This document shows positions 36,434-48,177 of a stretch of DNA of 64,000 bases, piece by piece; within the stretch, counting starts at the first letter, position 1, and every line of letters starts with the position of its first letter. The notes below the pieces were generated by a model. That model was not told the DNA's origin. It searched no databases and was given only the letters and a program-made list of their open reading frames with translations. Source of the stretch: Stereocaulon alpinum (taxonomy: Eukaryota; Ascomycota; Lecanoromycetes; Lecanorales; Stereocaulaceae); contig JAEUBA010000039.1 of the NCBI GenBank assembly GCA_018257865.1, positions 186,001 to 250,000 of the forward strand, written 5' to 3'. The translations under genes were made by a program, and so were the position numbers.

Positions 36434-37913
36434 TCACGTCCCCTCACCCTCCATATCCCCCAAATACCTCTCCCACGTCTCAACAACCCCCGTATAAAAC
36501 TCCACATGCCGATCCGCCAACGCACCCAAACAATCCCCAAACTCCACAGCTTTAATCCGTTCAAAGTCCGCCGTCTCCCTCACCACTTCCCCATCAAACG
36601 CCTCCGTCGTTCTCCTCGCATCTTCGACTTCTCGAATTAGTTTTTCTATTTGCATTTCTAATTTCCGTACGCGCTCTCGTCTGCTTTGTTCGTGATCTAC
36701 ACCACGCACATCTTCTATCTTGGAGCGTATGAAGCCTGTAGGACCTTGTGAGGCGTAGGGGGAGGAAGCGAGCGTGTCGCGGTCGTAGGAAGCTTTGTTG
36801 AGGTACTCTGTCAATCCTTCGTAATCGAGTTGTTTCTGTTCGCGAGACTTGAGGAGCGCTTTTAGCGAGGTGGTGTAGGCTTCCATATCCCTCAAACTAC
36901 CCAGGTAATTCCGATCGGTGTGGTCTTTTAGACTCCCTATCCCCTTAGCAGTTTGTTCTACGCCTTGAGCGAATGCATGTACGGGTCCTTCCACGCCGGG
37001 TTCGAGGGTTGCGAGTTTCATGAATTGGATAGAGAGGTCGTTATAATCTGCTTCAAGATCGCCTTCACGGCGAGCCAGGCGCGCAATGATGCGAGAGACG
37101 TGGCCGAGATCTTCGTCTAGCTTGTCTGCTTTCTCACGCACTTCTATAAAGCGTTTGTCCGGCTTGTGGACTTTTGAAAAGGCGTTGACGAAGGTATCCG
37201 CGAAGTTGTCGAAGACGGAAGTGCTTTGTTCCGAGACGCTGATGCTGCGTTTTGGATGGCTCCGCATCGTTGCGTTCCAGTCTGTTGATTCGAGGAAGAG
37301 GGTCAGCAGGGCGGCTCGGCGGAGTGTTGGATGCAGAGCAAGGCGTTTTAGGAAACGGTGCAGGGAGTGGGCGCGACGTTGAGTGAAGTCAGGACCGAAG
37401 CGGTCGCCGCGTACGTATTCCATTTTATGCTTGTCTGGGAGAGGGGGAACGGCGCATTGTGGATATTCACGGCAGAGGTACTTGTAGAGGAAGACGAAGT
37501 CTGTGAAGCGGCGCCGGACCTGGCTGGTGGGTTTTTGGAAGGATGCAAAGTCCGTCTATCATTGAGACATTAGCTGGGGATGCTTCTGTGGGCTTGGAAT
37601 CTCTGTGTTTAGGTAAAGTAAGACGTACGTGTGTGGTGACTCGGTACGAGACAAAAGCATCTTTGGTCCCATCATTCTCCTTCTGAGGCTTGTCGACAAT
37701 ACATTCAAGCCTGCCGTCGCCAATTCCTGCTAAATCCACAGCATCCGCTTCTGGTCCTGCCTGATTTAAGCCATGGCTTGCTTTTCGCTTCCCACTTGCA
37801 TTTGCCCCGTACACTGGCTCTCCCGGCTCATTCGATACCGCAGTGCTCGGCCGTGAGGCTTCGTTTTCTGCTTCGTCATTCTGCCATGAGACGCTGTCGA
37901 AGTCGTTATCCAT
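36434..37913 (-). CDS. SNX4: sorting nexin Snx4/Atg24 (PX-BAR)
   Basis: Exons 37629..37913 and 36434..37555 give 468 residues. It starts MDNDFDSVSWQND, as Snx4 homologues do. The PX domain begins LECIVDKPQKENDG and YVSYR-type strand FVSYRVTTHTDF is joined across the intron. RRRFTDFVFLYKYLCREYP and PPLPDKHKMEYVRGDRF, with its PI3P-contacting basic residues, follow. The BAR region is a long helical stretch rich in Lys, Glu and Leu. Snx4 recycles SNAREs from endosomes and supports selective autophagy. It converges with VPS53, 191 bases away. Confidence 0.93.
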
Positions 37914-38450
37914 TAGAGCTTCGAGGTGTGAAACCAAGCTTTGAAGCCAGCTTTCGCGGTTTTTGGGTTATCGTATGGTAAGAAGGGGATCTGAGGCGCG
38001 ATGGTCGGATTGAGCTTTGTATTCTTCAATTACAACGAACAGACTAGATCTCCTTGGCTACGTGAGGTCGTGCAATTTATGGGTGAATGGGTTGTAGTAG
38101 TGGAGGGCCTGACGGCGAAGGCAGCGAAGAGCCGCAGCTTCCTTGAGTACGTACCTTAGATCATCAGCGCTAGTAGCAGCGGCCTGCATATCGAACCTGC
38201 AGGTGTCAACGGTCGCTTGACATTTTTACGGGGGGTTTGACATGCGTTTACTATAGTCGTACAACATATCCATCATCTAAGTCTATTCTAATGCAGTGTC
38301 GGGGAATGCAATCCCAATGGAAACGCCTGCAATGCCGAAAACCAATCCATGCTTTGTATCAATGAACAGACCATGGACAATTCAATTCCGAATCGTGATC
38401 AGGCCGTCCGAGATTGCTCAGACCGGAAGTTCTTGGAGTGACTTCGAATG
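37914..38450. other. intergenic, SNX4 promoter side
   Basis: 537 bases between SNX4 and TVP38, both minus strand. No recognisable element. Confidence 0.5.
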
Positions 38451-39713
38451 TTATCGATGAGGAGTCTGCTTGTCGAGGCTGATAGCTTCCTCTCCTCCGT
38501 CCCCATCACCTTGTCGAAAGACATCATCTTCGTCATCTGTATATTCGTCACGATAGCCGTCAAAGTCTCCTTCATGATCCAAGAAGTCGATCTGGTCATC
38601 TCGAATCAGAGTAGCTGTAGCTGCCTGCTCCTCAATGTCGTCTGAGAAATCCCCAGGTTGCGCGCTTGGCTGCCGGTTGTTGGCTCTCTCCTCGGCTTCA
38701 ATTTGCCGTGAACGAGCCATAGTCCTGGATATGATTAGTTGGGGACTTGCACTGTTGGCAGAGGTATATTATACCTTCTGTAGATGAACCAGCCCGTGAA
38801 CGCGCCTAGTAAGACACCAACAATGATACTGGCCCAGTTGATAATCTTTGTCCCTGTATCCATTTTCTCCCCACTCTTCGCTATGACTGCCAACCTCGAC
38901 CCAATGAAGATAGCGATCAACAATCTTGGTGTTGCAGCTGCTGTTGCAGCAGCGAACATCAGAGGTCGGACCGTCGGAAATGTGGAAATGGCTCCATTCG
39001 AGAGGCTATAGGGCAACGGGCAGAGGCGGATCATGACCAGAAGCTTCAGGCCATCATGTTTTAGAACCAGTGATAGAGCTTCGAATCTTCTGTCATTTGC
39101 AACAAGACGACCAACGAAGCCCGAAAGTAGCGTGCGGGAGATTATGAAGGAGCATGTTGATCCTACCACTGTAGCCGAAGCAACGATGGGCCAACTGTTC
39201 TTGGGTCAATTAGCTGTATAAACCTTCTGTATGCATGGCTCACCCCATTGGAAAGCCATAGACGAAGCCAGCCAATGTCAGGCATGTTGAATAGCCTATT
39301 ACCGGAGGAAAGGCCGTAGTGAAGGTCATAGCCCAAAGTATCAGCCACCCTCCTCTTAAATTCTTCCATTTTTCTGCCACTGGCTGCATCCACGCGAATA
39401 TCCTTTCACTGAAAATGAGGAACAGTATGGCCAGCACGATCGTGATGATGCCGGCAACGAACGACAGTGCCCTTTGCCACAAGGTCATGCCATCTACCAT
39501 CTTGAAACCTTGTCTCCATGCTCTTTCAGCGTTGTTGATAGTCTTATCTATCCAACTTGACCCTCGTCGACCATAGGATTGGTTGTTTCTGTTCAGCGAT
39601 CCGCTCGTTCGGCGCCGAGTCCATGGCGCTTGTGTATTTGAGTGTGACAGATTCGGTGACCTCGGTGGTGATACGGGCAGAGCTAACGCCCTGGCGGTAG
39701 AGTCGTAGCTCAT
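38451..39713 (-). CDS. TVP38: Golgi membrane protein Tvp38 (DedA/VTT family)
   Basis: Exons 39244..39713, 38775..39194 and 38451..38724 give 387 residues. Helices include ALSFVAGIITIVLAILFLIF, GGWLILWAMTFTTAFPPVIG and the conserved CLTLAGFVYGFPMGWPIVAS, which is formed across the first intron. The family motif VMIRLCPLPYSLSNGAIS and SRLAVIAKSG follow, then a last helix and an acidic C-terminal tail. DedA/VTT proteins act as lipid scramblases or in vesicle membrane shape in other systems; the yeast protein sits with Tvp proteins in the late Golgi. The third exon encodes only the charged tail. Confidence 0.92.
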
Positions 39714-41588
39714 GACCCCAAGAACCCGGCTCCTAGATGTGTGGATGTTGTTTCTTGTCGTATGGAAGCCTACAGGGAAGTTGCTATTAATATAGTCAGC
39801 AAGTCAGCGTCACCGCGCTAAAGACGGATGGTACCGTCGCTGCCGTAGATGGTGCCAGATCTGAAACCATACGTAGATCTTTTCCCAGTCTCAAACAATG
39901 TTAGCTCGATTGCTCAAAACATATCAGCAGTCTCTCTACTCTCCAGCAAAATAGATGAAATTATCATATAATACCACTAAGCTCATAAAACTCTTGGAAA
40001 ATGCAACGAATATGTCGCTAAGGCCTGCTATGCCGCTAAGGACAGTGATTGGACATACAGTCAAAATGTGATGTTCTGGGGAGACATATGCTATGCCTCG
40101 GATGGTCCGTTGGTGCAACATCATTCCCGATACTAACAATGTACAATTCAATCACAGTGTACCCGGGCCTTTATAGACTCGACCGAATGACTACATGGTT
40201 CAAGTACGCTGTTGGATCGAGGGTTGTTCAGTGACTTTTAGAGCTTTGTCCGCTCAACGTTCGCATATGTCCCTGCTGGTGGTCTCCTCTTTCTCTTCTT
40301 CTCCAAGTACGAACGAGTCATAATGTTCTGGACCTAAAACTGCGGTAAAGCAGGCTCGGCAGCATGTTCTCACAAAGAGTCTTTTCCAAGGTTATGGAGG
40401 TGGTCGCACCCACACCGCTGCCGATGCCAGATTTCCCTACGGCTTACGACATCTCTAATGCGAAACAGTATGACGGGACAGGTCAATTTTGATCTGGGAC
40501 CGAGCTTAGGGTATGGAGTTGGATGGCGAGATGAGATTGGCAAGTTTATCTATCACGGGCTTTACGCGAACGTCTGTCATTGAATCCCAAATTTAATTCA
40601 ATCTCTCCTTTAGTATGCACTTATGATCGTTAGGATGCTCTGGCGATGTATTAAGGAGACAACACCTTTGGCCGATATTACAGCAGAAACAAGTCTCATA
40701 TCGCATTTGTCCAGAGAACACACGCTTTCCCCTCATACATTAATCCTCCATCATAGTGGCTTTTCAGGAGCGACTGTTGGCAGTCTTACCGTATCCCAGA
40801 TTGATGGCACAAACCTGCAAGCAATGACGGACCTCATTGAGCAGCCATGTAACTCTTAGCAAGTGTTAATGTTTGTCAAAACGCCTTCCGAGCAGAACGC
40901 CGTGCCATTTTCATCTTATTACTACTATGTTGTGCATACGAATGAGGGTGGGAAAAGTTCAAGAAACATTAGTCTGTCCAAGCGATTCGATGAAGTAAGG
41001 AAGGGACATGTTGCGGGATAAAAGTGCCGTGGTCACATAGCATAGTAGGCGCTTGGTACATAGGAAAGCATGAAAGCCTCAAAGGAGTGTGGACTGAAAT
41101 CCATCATGCACATCCACAGGCAACAGCAAAATCCTCTCCAAACCTTCAAGCAATGAAGGATATATCTAAGTCGTAGACTATCATCGCAAGTGCGTATGGT
41201 TTATGGAGGACCGGAATCTGCAATCATTCAATGCACTGGTTAGCGACGAGCTCCGTCAAGTTAAGACAGAACATTGAAAACAGTAGATGATGGGCGTCAT
41301 TAAAAAATTAGAGTGTTGTTGTTGTTTTTTGTTTCTCGTCATGGAGATCAGGGTTAAAAAGGATGGTAATCATACGCCGGGATATGAGCTAGAAAGAACG
41401 AGAGACATGTATGGCTTACCTCACGTCGGTGGTAACCTATTGTGCAAAATCGTAAGAGTCACGGATAGCTGGCTATCAGTAGTGTGGGCAAATTCTCAGA
41501 TGAACATCTAGCGGACCGAGACTTTGATTTTGTGTCTTCATTGCTGCTGTCTTTATACAATCAATGCACCAGCAACGCTGCTACATGT
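39714..41588. other. intergenic, 1.9 kb
   Basis: Upstream of TVP38 and downstream of RPP0. Small frames (for example 40623..40859) have no recognisable product. A GTT-rich tract lies at 41313-41330. No RNA gene seen. Confidence 0.5.
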
Positions 41589-42792
41589 TTAGTCAAAGAG
41601 ACCACCAAAACCTGTTCGTCAATCAGTAATTGTAGAACGCTAGCGAAAGGAGTGGACATACCTTCGTCGCCACTCTCTTCGGCCTCCTCCTCAGCTTCAG
41701 CGGGCTTCTCATCTTCCTTTGGCTTTTCGGCTTCAGTAGCAGTGCCAGCCGTCGGCCCAGCGGACGCATAAGCATCAGGATTCGCGATGCGGTCTTTGAG
41801 CTCATCAATGCCTTCCCAGCTGTAGTCCGTCTCAACAGCAACCGCCAACACTTTCTTGTAACCATTCATCAAGCTGTGCATGATAGATGGTAGGGTGGGG
41901 TAATTGGCCGCGAGCGAGATAGTCGTGATGGTCTGAATAGCGGAGTTGAGAGCCTTAAACAGTTGTTCCTCCTTGATATCGAGCACTGACGGGGCGAAGG
42001 TCTGACCACCATCGTAGACCTGAGAAATGCTCATACCGTATGTGAAAGGTGAGATATTCAGCATGTTGAGGAGTGTAGCCTCGGACGCTCCAACTTTGGA
42101 ACCGGCTTCGACGAGCTTTAAGTCTGTGGTGATTTCAATGGTACCACGGGCAATCTTTGTGGGGACACCGAGGGCTTGGAAGAAAGAGGTTTTGCCAGGC
42201 TCCATGCCTGTATTGCCGGCTGGGACGAAGACGTCTGCGGGTGCGACGGCACCGGCTCTGGCGGGCGCAGCGACTTTCTCGGCTAGAATCACATCGCGGG
42301 TTTTGTTAAGATCTGCGTTGGTGAAGATGAAGCCGACATTGCCTGTTATGTGTCAGATCTGGAACATGGGAGCTATACTTTTCCGAGGGTGTTCGTACCT
42401 TTGACGTGGGGGAGAAGACGCTCGTACTCTGGGAAGTCGGCAATGAAACCCTTGATGGCTCTTCGCACCTGTTTCCATGAATCTCAGCATCATTCAAAGA
42501 CTAGGATAATCGACGAGCGGCGAAGCGAGTGCCAGTCCCCCTGATTGGCGTACCATTGTATTCTTGCCCATGAGCACAACCCCGGTAACCTCACCCTCTC
42601 CTCTCAAACTCTTACGAATCTTGTGCATCTGTTGCGAGCTTACGTTGTCGACGGTGACGATGAAGATAGATTTGTACCTGATGACCAATTAGCTATTGGT
42701 ACTCCTGTATCGTAAGAGAGGGTGCTGTACTCTTCAAGCAGCGCCTTGAGCTTGTCGAAGTAAGCCGCCTTGTTTGCTGTCTTGCCCCCCAT
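41589..42792 (-). CDS. RPP0: 60S acidic ribosomal protein P0
   Basis: Five exons, 42731..42792, 42554..42677, 42399..42468, 41662..42342 and 41589..41611, give 319 residues. MGGKTANKAAYFDKLKALL starts the uL10 domain, followed by SIFIVTVDNVSSQQMHKIRK, the GKNTMVRRAIKGF rRNA-binding loop and GNVGFIFTNADL. The C-terminal Ala/Glu hinge leads to the P-protein tail GDEGFGGLFD, encoded partly by a 23-base last exon. P0 anchors the P1/P2 stalk that recruits elongation factors. The start codon is set by the family N-terminus. The four introns of 50 to 85 bases are typical of fungal ribosomal-protein genes. Confidence 0.96.
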
Positions 42793-43201
42793 GTCTTCTT
42801 GGAAGTGAAGATAGGATGTTTAAGGGTCAAGATGATTTGGATGTATGTAATTTGCGGCCTTGCGAGGTTACAGCTATGCTTCTACCAGAGCTGAGTTTGC
42901 TTTCGCAGCCAAAAGACCTGTGGGTTCGCTTGCGGTTATCCCGCCTAAACTAGCGTGTTTTGATGCCAAGGCTGCAGCTCTTGGTGAATTTAGTGATGGA
43001 ACTCCCTTGTGTAACAGGCTTGATCTCTAAAGGCTAGCTGATTGCGTTGTTTCGGCCAATCAACCCACGTGCATTTCAGCTGCCTGGTGCTGACCATTGC
43101 GATAAGTAGCCAGAGATGTTAGCTTACCAATCAGGGAAGAAGTTCTCCGCGATCTCAAGACATCTACCATAGACGCAGATTCCTTCTTCTTCCGACATAT
43201 C
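42793..43201. promoter_or_regulatory. divergent promoter, RPP0 / YTH1
   Basis: A 409-base shared region between two divergent starts, with a CACGTG word near 43072. No other element could be assigned. Confidence 0.5.
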
Positions 43202-43936
43202 ATGGCAGTCGCTACAGACCCTCGTGGCCCTACCCCCATGAATCTCGATCACCAAAGCATCCAGGTCCCAAGCAAGTACGAATTCTCTTTCTCCGATTTC
43301 TTGAAACGCGAATACCGCTTTGGTCTCTCCCCAAACCGGCCGCTCTGCAAAGCCTTCCGTGAAGGACACTGCCCGCTCGGTCCCTCCTGCTCAGACAAGC
43401 ACTCTCACCCGCACTCGAATAACCTAGTCTGTAAGCACTGGCTGAAAGGTCTCTGCAAGAAGGGTGACCAGTGCGATTATCTGCACGAATACAACATCCG
43501 CGCACGGGCAGAATGTACGAACTACAATCGCACGGGCTATTGCGTCGCGGGCGATGATTGCAACTACCTGCACGTGGATCCAGCAAGTAGATTACCACCT
43601 TGTCCGCACTATGACAAGGGATGCTGCCCACTGGGACCGCGGTGCGCAAAGAAGCATGTCAGGAGGGTATTGTGCAAGTTCTATTTAGCAGGGTTCTGTC
43701 CGTACGGAAAGCAATGCAAGGAAGGGGCGCACCCTAGGTTTCCTGAGGATCTGCCAAAGCCGACGGTCAAGGTCGAGAAGAGCGCGGAAGAGATTGAGGC
43801 GGAAAGGGAGAGGCTGAGAGAGGAAGCTGAGAGACAGGAGCAGAGGATGTTTGATAATAGTGATGGGGGTAGAGGTGGAAGAGGAAGGGGAAAAGGGAGG
43901 TATAGAGGGGGGAGAAGAGGTGGCTATGAAAGATGA
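43202..43936 (+). CDS. YTH1: mRNA 3'-end-processing CCCH zinc-finger protein Yth1 (CPSF30)
   Basis: Single exon, 244 residues. Five CCCH fingers are in series: CKAFREGHCPLGPSCSDKH, CKHWLKGLCKKGDQCDYLH, CTNYNRTGYCVAGDDCNYLH, CPHYDKGCCPLGPRCAKKH and CKFYLAGFCPYGKQCKEGAH. This number, spacing and order are those of Yth1/CPSF30, a subunit of the cleavage and polyadenylation factor that binds the AAUAAA-type signal. The N-terminus has the YEFSFSDFLKREYRFGLSP lead-in of the family. A charged helix and an RG/RGG tail (GRGGRGRGKGRYRGGRRGG) follow, likely RNA-binding or methylated. Confidence 0.95.
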   Translation: MAVATDPRGPTPMNLDHQSIQVPSKYEFSFSDFLKREYRFGLSPNRPLCKAFREGHCPLGPSCSDKHSHPHSNNLVCKHWLKGLCKKGDQCDYLHEYNIRARAECTNYNRTGYCVAGDDCNYLHVDPASRLPPCPHYDKGCCPLGPRCAKKHVRRVLCKFYLAGFCPYGKQCKEGAHPRFPEDLPKPTVKVEKSAEEIEAERERLREEAERQEQRMFDNSDGGRGGRGRGKGRYRGGRRGGYER

Positions 43937-44715
43937 GGGACAAGTGATACGATATTGAGAAGTACGAAATCGGCCAGCCAACAGAAAGAACGCTCTTTGG
44001 GAATGCTCCCTGAATGAAGAGGCTAAGAGCATCTTTTGGGTCCATGACCTCCCAGATTGCCTGCAGCCCAGTCCCAAGACATGTATCCTAGCACCACATC
44101 TGCGCAAACAGAAGCTTCTGTGCTCTCTTCACCACTCACAAATGCTATCTTTTGGTACGAAATCTGCTTTTGGAGAGTTCGATATGTCCCATATTCGACT
44201 CTCAAGACTCCTGTTTTGGAACGGGATCTGCTCCCAAGCATTCGTTTAGTTCCCAAATTCCAGCCCCCAGGAGATTCTTGGTTTCCACAACCTGCTTCCG
44301 AGACTCAATTTTCGATTCTACTCTACTTTTAGGTTATGTTATGATTTCCATATTCTGCTTCCAACACTCGTGTTTCGGCGAGAATTCTGCTTTGAGTCAG
44401 TATTCTACCATGCCTCGCTCCTGAGAATGATACTATGGTTCAAAGTCGTCTCTACGAACAGTAACATTGATTTCGAGACCTGTAGATGGAAGCAATCTTT
44501 CACTACACTGTGTGCAATCCCACTCGATGACGTGCGAGCCGATATCGGGACATGTTTGTAAGAGATCAATCGAGTTGTGGCACCGTGACGCACGCGCCTC
44601 TACATGATCTATCACCAGCCGCATTTGCTACGTCCTTTACTGACTTGGGAGACCTGAAGGGGGGAAATGGTAAGGTGCAAGGAGAGGTGTTGTGCAGGGA
44701 ATCTTGCTCAACGCT
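43937..44715. other. intergenic between convergent YTH1 and F-box genes
   Basis: 779 bases; about 300 of them are the degenerate minisatellite at 44129. No coding content recognised. Confidence 0.5.
44129..44440 (+). repeat. degenerate minisatellite, 32-bp period
   Basis: CTGCTT-type words begin at 44164, 44228, 44292, 44355 and 44387, that is at spacings of 64, 64, 63 and 32 bases. Intervening 32-base units show related but eroded words (GACTCTCAAGACTC, CCAACACTCGTGTTTCGG, CAAGACTCCTGTTTTGG). The consensus is near ATTCTGCTTCCRAGACTCNT followed by GTTTTGGNACGA. About nine units can be laid end to end. Confidence 0.6.
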
Positions 44716-45918
44716 CTAACCCGTCTCCACCGTATCTACAAGGGCGCTCAAAACCTGATCAATTTCCTTGCCATGATATTCAACACCCACCACCATCTGT
44801 TCGATGCCCCAATATCTCAATCTGACCGGATCTTCCATCGACTCAATTCGACGGCTGTCGTACTTCAGACGGTCACTAGGCCCCCGCACCTCGGATCCAG
44901 GAATGACCGGATACTTCGAGAGCTTGGAAAAGATGACGCGGCCACTATTGGTCCGCTGCTTGAGCCAAAACAGTACAAGATTCTGCAATTGAGGGAATTG
45001 GCTTTTCATATCTTCGAGTACCGTGGACCACTTACCCTCATCGTCGAGGGCAGTATAATGGAGGGACAGCGAATGTAACGTGTCGCGATTTTTGAGGAGT
45101 AACGATGTAATAGCATCCACCGTCACCATCGCTGATCCGAGCCTAAGCTCTTCCAGCCGATTGAGCTCATGTAAAGAGCTCAACCACTGCATGAACGACT
45201 TCTCACCTTCATAGAATCCCAGCGACAACTTCCGAAGCTTTAGCGCCGATGAGATGAGATGCAGTACCCAATTCCATTGATCGGACGTGATTGCGAAGTC
45301 CAGCACGAGCTCTTCTATTTGCGACCATGCTTTAACGAATTTCGGAGTCTGGCTCAATGGCATTTGCAGCCGCGGCGTGTCCAGTCTCCCGTTGCCATGG
45401 TGGCTACTTTGAATAGTGAAAGACTGCAACGAAAGCTCAGCCTCCGCTATGACAGATAGGATGAGGCCGACAGCGTCGCTAGGCACCAAGCGGTCGGTGT
45501 CATGACGCGGTTCGTATTCGTCGCAGCTGTATATGAGGAAGGACCTGCAATTAAGTAGGCGTTGGGACAGGAGATCGCGCAGTAGATCAGCGCCATTGGG
45601 ATTTTTAACTAAGCAACCAGAGGAGTGGCGAGGCCAGTCGAATCCCTGGCCAATAATGCCGTCAGGCGAATCCTTTAAATGTAGACATTGCACATGGATG
45701 GCGAAATGCTCAGACTCTGAAATGCTTCGCATCCGCTCTAAACTTTTATAACTAAGATCGGTCTGTATGGTAGCAAAGTTCGCACGACCGAAGCTATTTA
45801 GGGTCTTCCTGTTGAGTTCTCGACAGACAAGACGCAGGGAGCGTAAGTAAGCGGGTTCTAGGAAGGTTGCGATGAGCTCAATGATCTCGATGGCGAGGGT
45901 AGGAAATCTTGAAGACAT
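44716..45918 (-). CDS. F-box-like protein with leucine-rich C-terminal region
   Basis: Single exon, 400 residues from the first ATG of the frame at 45918. The N-terminus reads PTLAIEIIELIATFLEPAYLRSLRLVCRELN, an F-box-type helix pair as in fungal adaptors of SCF ubiquitin ligases. The rest has irregular leucine-rich stretches (LRKLSLGFYEGEKS, LNRLEELRLGSAMV, LHSLSLHYTALDDEG) spaced like the LRR-type repeats of fungal F-box proteins. The substrate is unknown. The F-box is weak, so the SCF role is inference. Confidence 0.72.
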   Translation of the reverse strand: MSSRFPTLAIEIIELIATFLEPAYLRSLRLVCRELNRKTLNSFGRANFATIQTDLSYKSLERMRSISESEHFAIHVQCLHLKDSPDGIIGQGFDWPRHSSGCLVKNPNGADLLRDLLSQRLLNCRSFLIYSCDEYEPRHDTDRLVPSDAVGLILSVIAEAELSLQSFTIQSSHHGNGRLDTPRLQMPLSQTPKFVKAWSQIEELVLDFAITSDQWNWVLHLISSALKLRKLSLGFYEGEKSFMQWLSSLHELNRLEELRLGSAMVTVDAITSLLLKNRDTLHSLSLHYTALDDEGKWSTVLEDMKSQFPQLQNLVLFWLKQRTNSGRVIFSKLSKYPVIPGSEVRGPSDRLKYDSRRIESMEDPVRLRYWGIEQMVVGVEYHGKEIDQVLSALVDTVETG

Positions 45919-47122
45919 TATCCTTTCACTTGGCTTCAAGAATGAAGCAGAAGTAGCACCACTTTTGAGACTCAATGGGAAATAAAGTCAAGGGACCCCA
46001 ATTTGCCAACGATGTGAGGCCACTGTAGTGAGCTGCACAGCCTCTAGGATTCATAAGGGTATTGTCTAGGGGTAATGGAGCGCTAGGACATCTCGCATAG
46101 GGCTGATGTCCAACATTATATACCCGTGAGGCTCATGTGGCAAGACGCTTATCCAGGTGTAAGGCGTGGTGACGCTAAGCGTTATGCAACCCTATTCAGT
46201 TCTGATGTAGATGTGAAACGTGGGTATTATACAGAAACCAACACGAAAGGGCCTGATTTGCGCTAACAGTATTGGCGTGCTAAGCTCTCAGGGCTACAAG
46301 CTCACCCCTAGAGGGATGCCTAGACAACAGCCGCTTAGGCGACATAAACAGCATACCCTCACGCCGAAAAGATCTCTGAATAAGGCCTACACGGTCCGAT
46401 CTCCCCTACAAGTGGCAGCTAAGACATCATGGTCTAGGGCCCTGAGGGACTGACATAGCTCGGGTTAGCGCTTACTCAGTGTGGTTAGCGCCAATCAAGA
46501 CTTTCCGTGTTGGTCTCTGTAGAATGCCGAATTTTCTACGAGTCAGAGTCGCATCGCTTCCATTACCTAATCGAAGAATGAGAACTTCCAAATATGTTTA
46601 GAATGGAGAGTGATCATGTGAAGATCAATTTCTACACGTCGGGAGCTTCATGACTGTGGGGTGGTTGTTTGGACCGGTTGAATATGGTCTTGAGGGGCAG
46701 CCTTACCCAGTCCCCAGTCTGTGCCTCTGGAGGATCGCGGCGAAGAACCCAAAAGGACCCTGATAGGCTCAGTGGGACGCCAACTTACATGAGTCGAGTT
46801 TTCGACGGCAGTGCTACTGATTGAAACATGAGCATGAAACGTGGAGCCAATGCAGGAGATGTGCGCGCAGGAGCTTGGAAGATACGCCTCATGTGTGCTT
46901 ACAGCATCATCGAACACTGCGTCACCGAAAAAGTCGTGGAGTAACTTCTGGGAAAGTTTGCAGCACTTACTCGTCAGATATCTCGTCCTCCGCATACTGA
47001 CGCCTTCCGCTCTATCTTCAAGCCATCTACTAGGCTCTGCAGGATGGCATTCTATGGCTATCTTGTTTCAGGTAGCCTTGGCCTTAGCAACATCGAGTAG
47101 CCCTAGGAACGATGATCAGACG

Positions 47123-47194
47123 CCTGGAATCCTTCAGGAACAGGTAGGAAGTTGGTGGCTACCTGGAATTTTTCAGGAAAGGGTAGGAAGTTGG
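47123..47194 (+). repeat. two direct copies of a 33-bp unit
   Basis: 47123..47155 and 47162..47194 both start CCTGGAAT, then TTCAGGAA and GGTAGGAAGTTGG, with three substitutions between copies and a 39-base period. Confidence 0.75.
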
Positions 47195-47627
47195 GCATCC
47201 TGAGAGAGGCTCGGACGGTAAGTGTCACAAATCTCACAGCTGATCCAACACCAAACACCGTGACGCCGCAGAAGGGAACTTGTTTCGTGACTTCAACCCT
47301 GATAGCAACGGCGAGCACGGTATCCGAGCTCTTCTATAAGAATGTCTTCTATCCAGCCAGCTTATAGAGAGCATTATTCACAAAACTGAGCACCACAACT
47401 ATAGTACGTAGCACAATCAAGGTCCCAACTATTCCTGACAAGATCGCTAGTAGACGCTAATATAGTTGCTATGTGTGATCACCCAACTTTGAGGCTCTGC
47501 CTCACTATCCTTCTCAGCCTGATTCTGCTTGGCCCGTAAGTCATTGCAGGTCCTCTAGAAGTATGTCCCCCTGTAAAAAGTTAATTATCATTCGTGGTAA
47601 AACAGCGTGTCGATACAGGGTGGATAT

Positions 47628-47649
47628 TAACTAATAATACTATTAGTTA
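47628..47649. repeat. 9-bp AT-rich inverted repeat
   Basis: TAACTAATA and TATTAGTTA flank a 4-base loop. The surrounding 60 bases are AT-rich and unlike the rest of the spacer. Confidence 0.55.
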
Positions 47650-48177
47650 TTAAACATTCTATATAATATAGGCGGTGCTGGCGCACAGGGGAGGTGTGCC
47701 AAGCATTCGCATGGGTTTTGCATATACTAAAATACCAGTGCAACAGTGGCAACGGTCTAGATTTGTCACTGCATAAGCGCCTTCAGCAAAGGAGCCCTAG
47801 CGACCAATCGTCGAATTGAGATTCCCAATGAGTACTAAGTCATGCGTTTGCCATTCCTTTAATGTCCAATGGGCCTATCATTGGTGCTCCTAATGCGGGC
47901 GGCGGGCACAGCGAATGCGCGGCAAGTGGTGGGGCAATCTGCTACTTTTCGTGGGCTGAATCGTTGAATATAAGTAGGCAACAAGGTGCTCCGACGCCAA
48001 GTCCTCTGCTACGTGCGCAACAGTGCATATGTATATATGTATAGACTTGTCCGTTGCTACTCAGCGTGCCATTTGACGTTTTATTTGTCCGCAGAAATAA
48101 TCCACACGAGGCAGCTTGCGACACCTAGAACTTGAAGCTCTCAGCAATCTGAAAGCATCAAGATCCGTCCATTCCCG

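Larger units (their letters stand above)
45919..48177. other. intergenic, 2.3 kb
   Basis: Upstream of both the F-box gene (minus) and the NLR gene (plus). The part 46020-46500 is rich in CTAG, TTAG and TAAG words and may be a mutated repeat remnant. The duplication at 47123 and the hairpin at 47628 are the clear structures. No coding content recognised. Confidence 0.5.

Noticed and set aside
40623..40859. 78-codon frame in the TVP38-RPP0 spacer
   Set aside because: No signal peptide, domain or splice partner; treated as chance.
43230..43649. 139-codon frame antisense to YTH1
   Set aside because: Overlaps five conserved zinc fingers on the other strand; chance opening.
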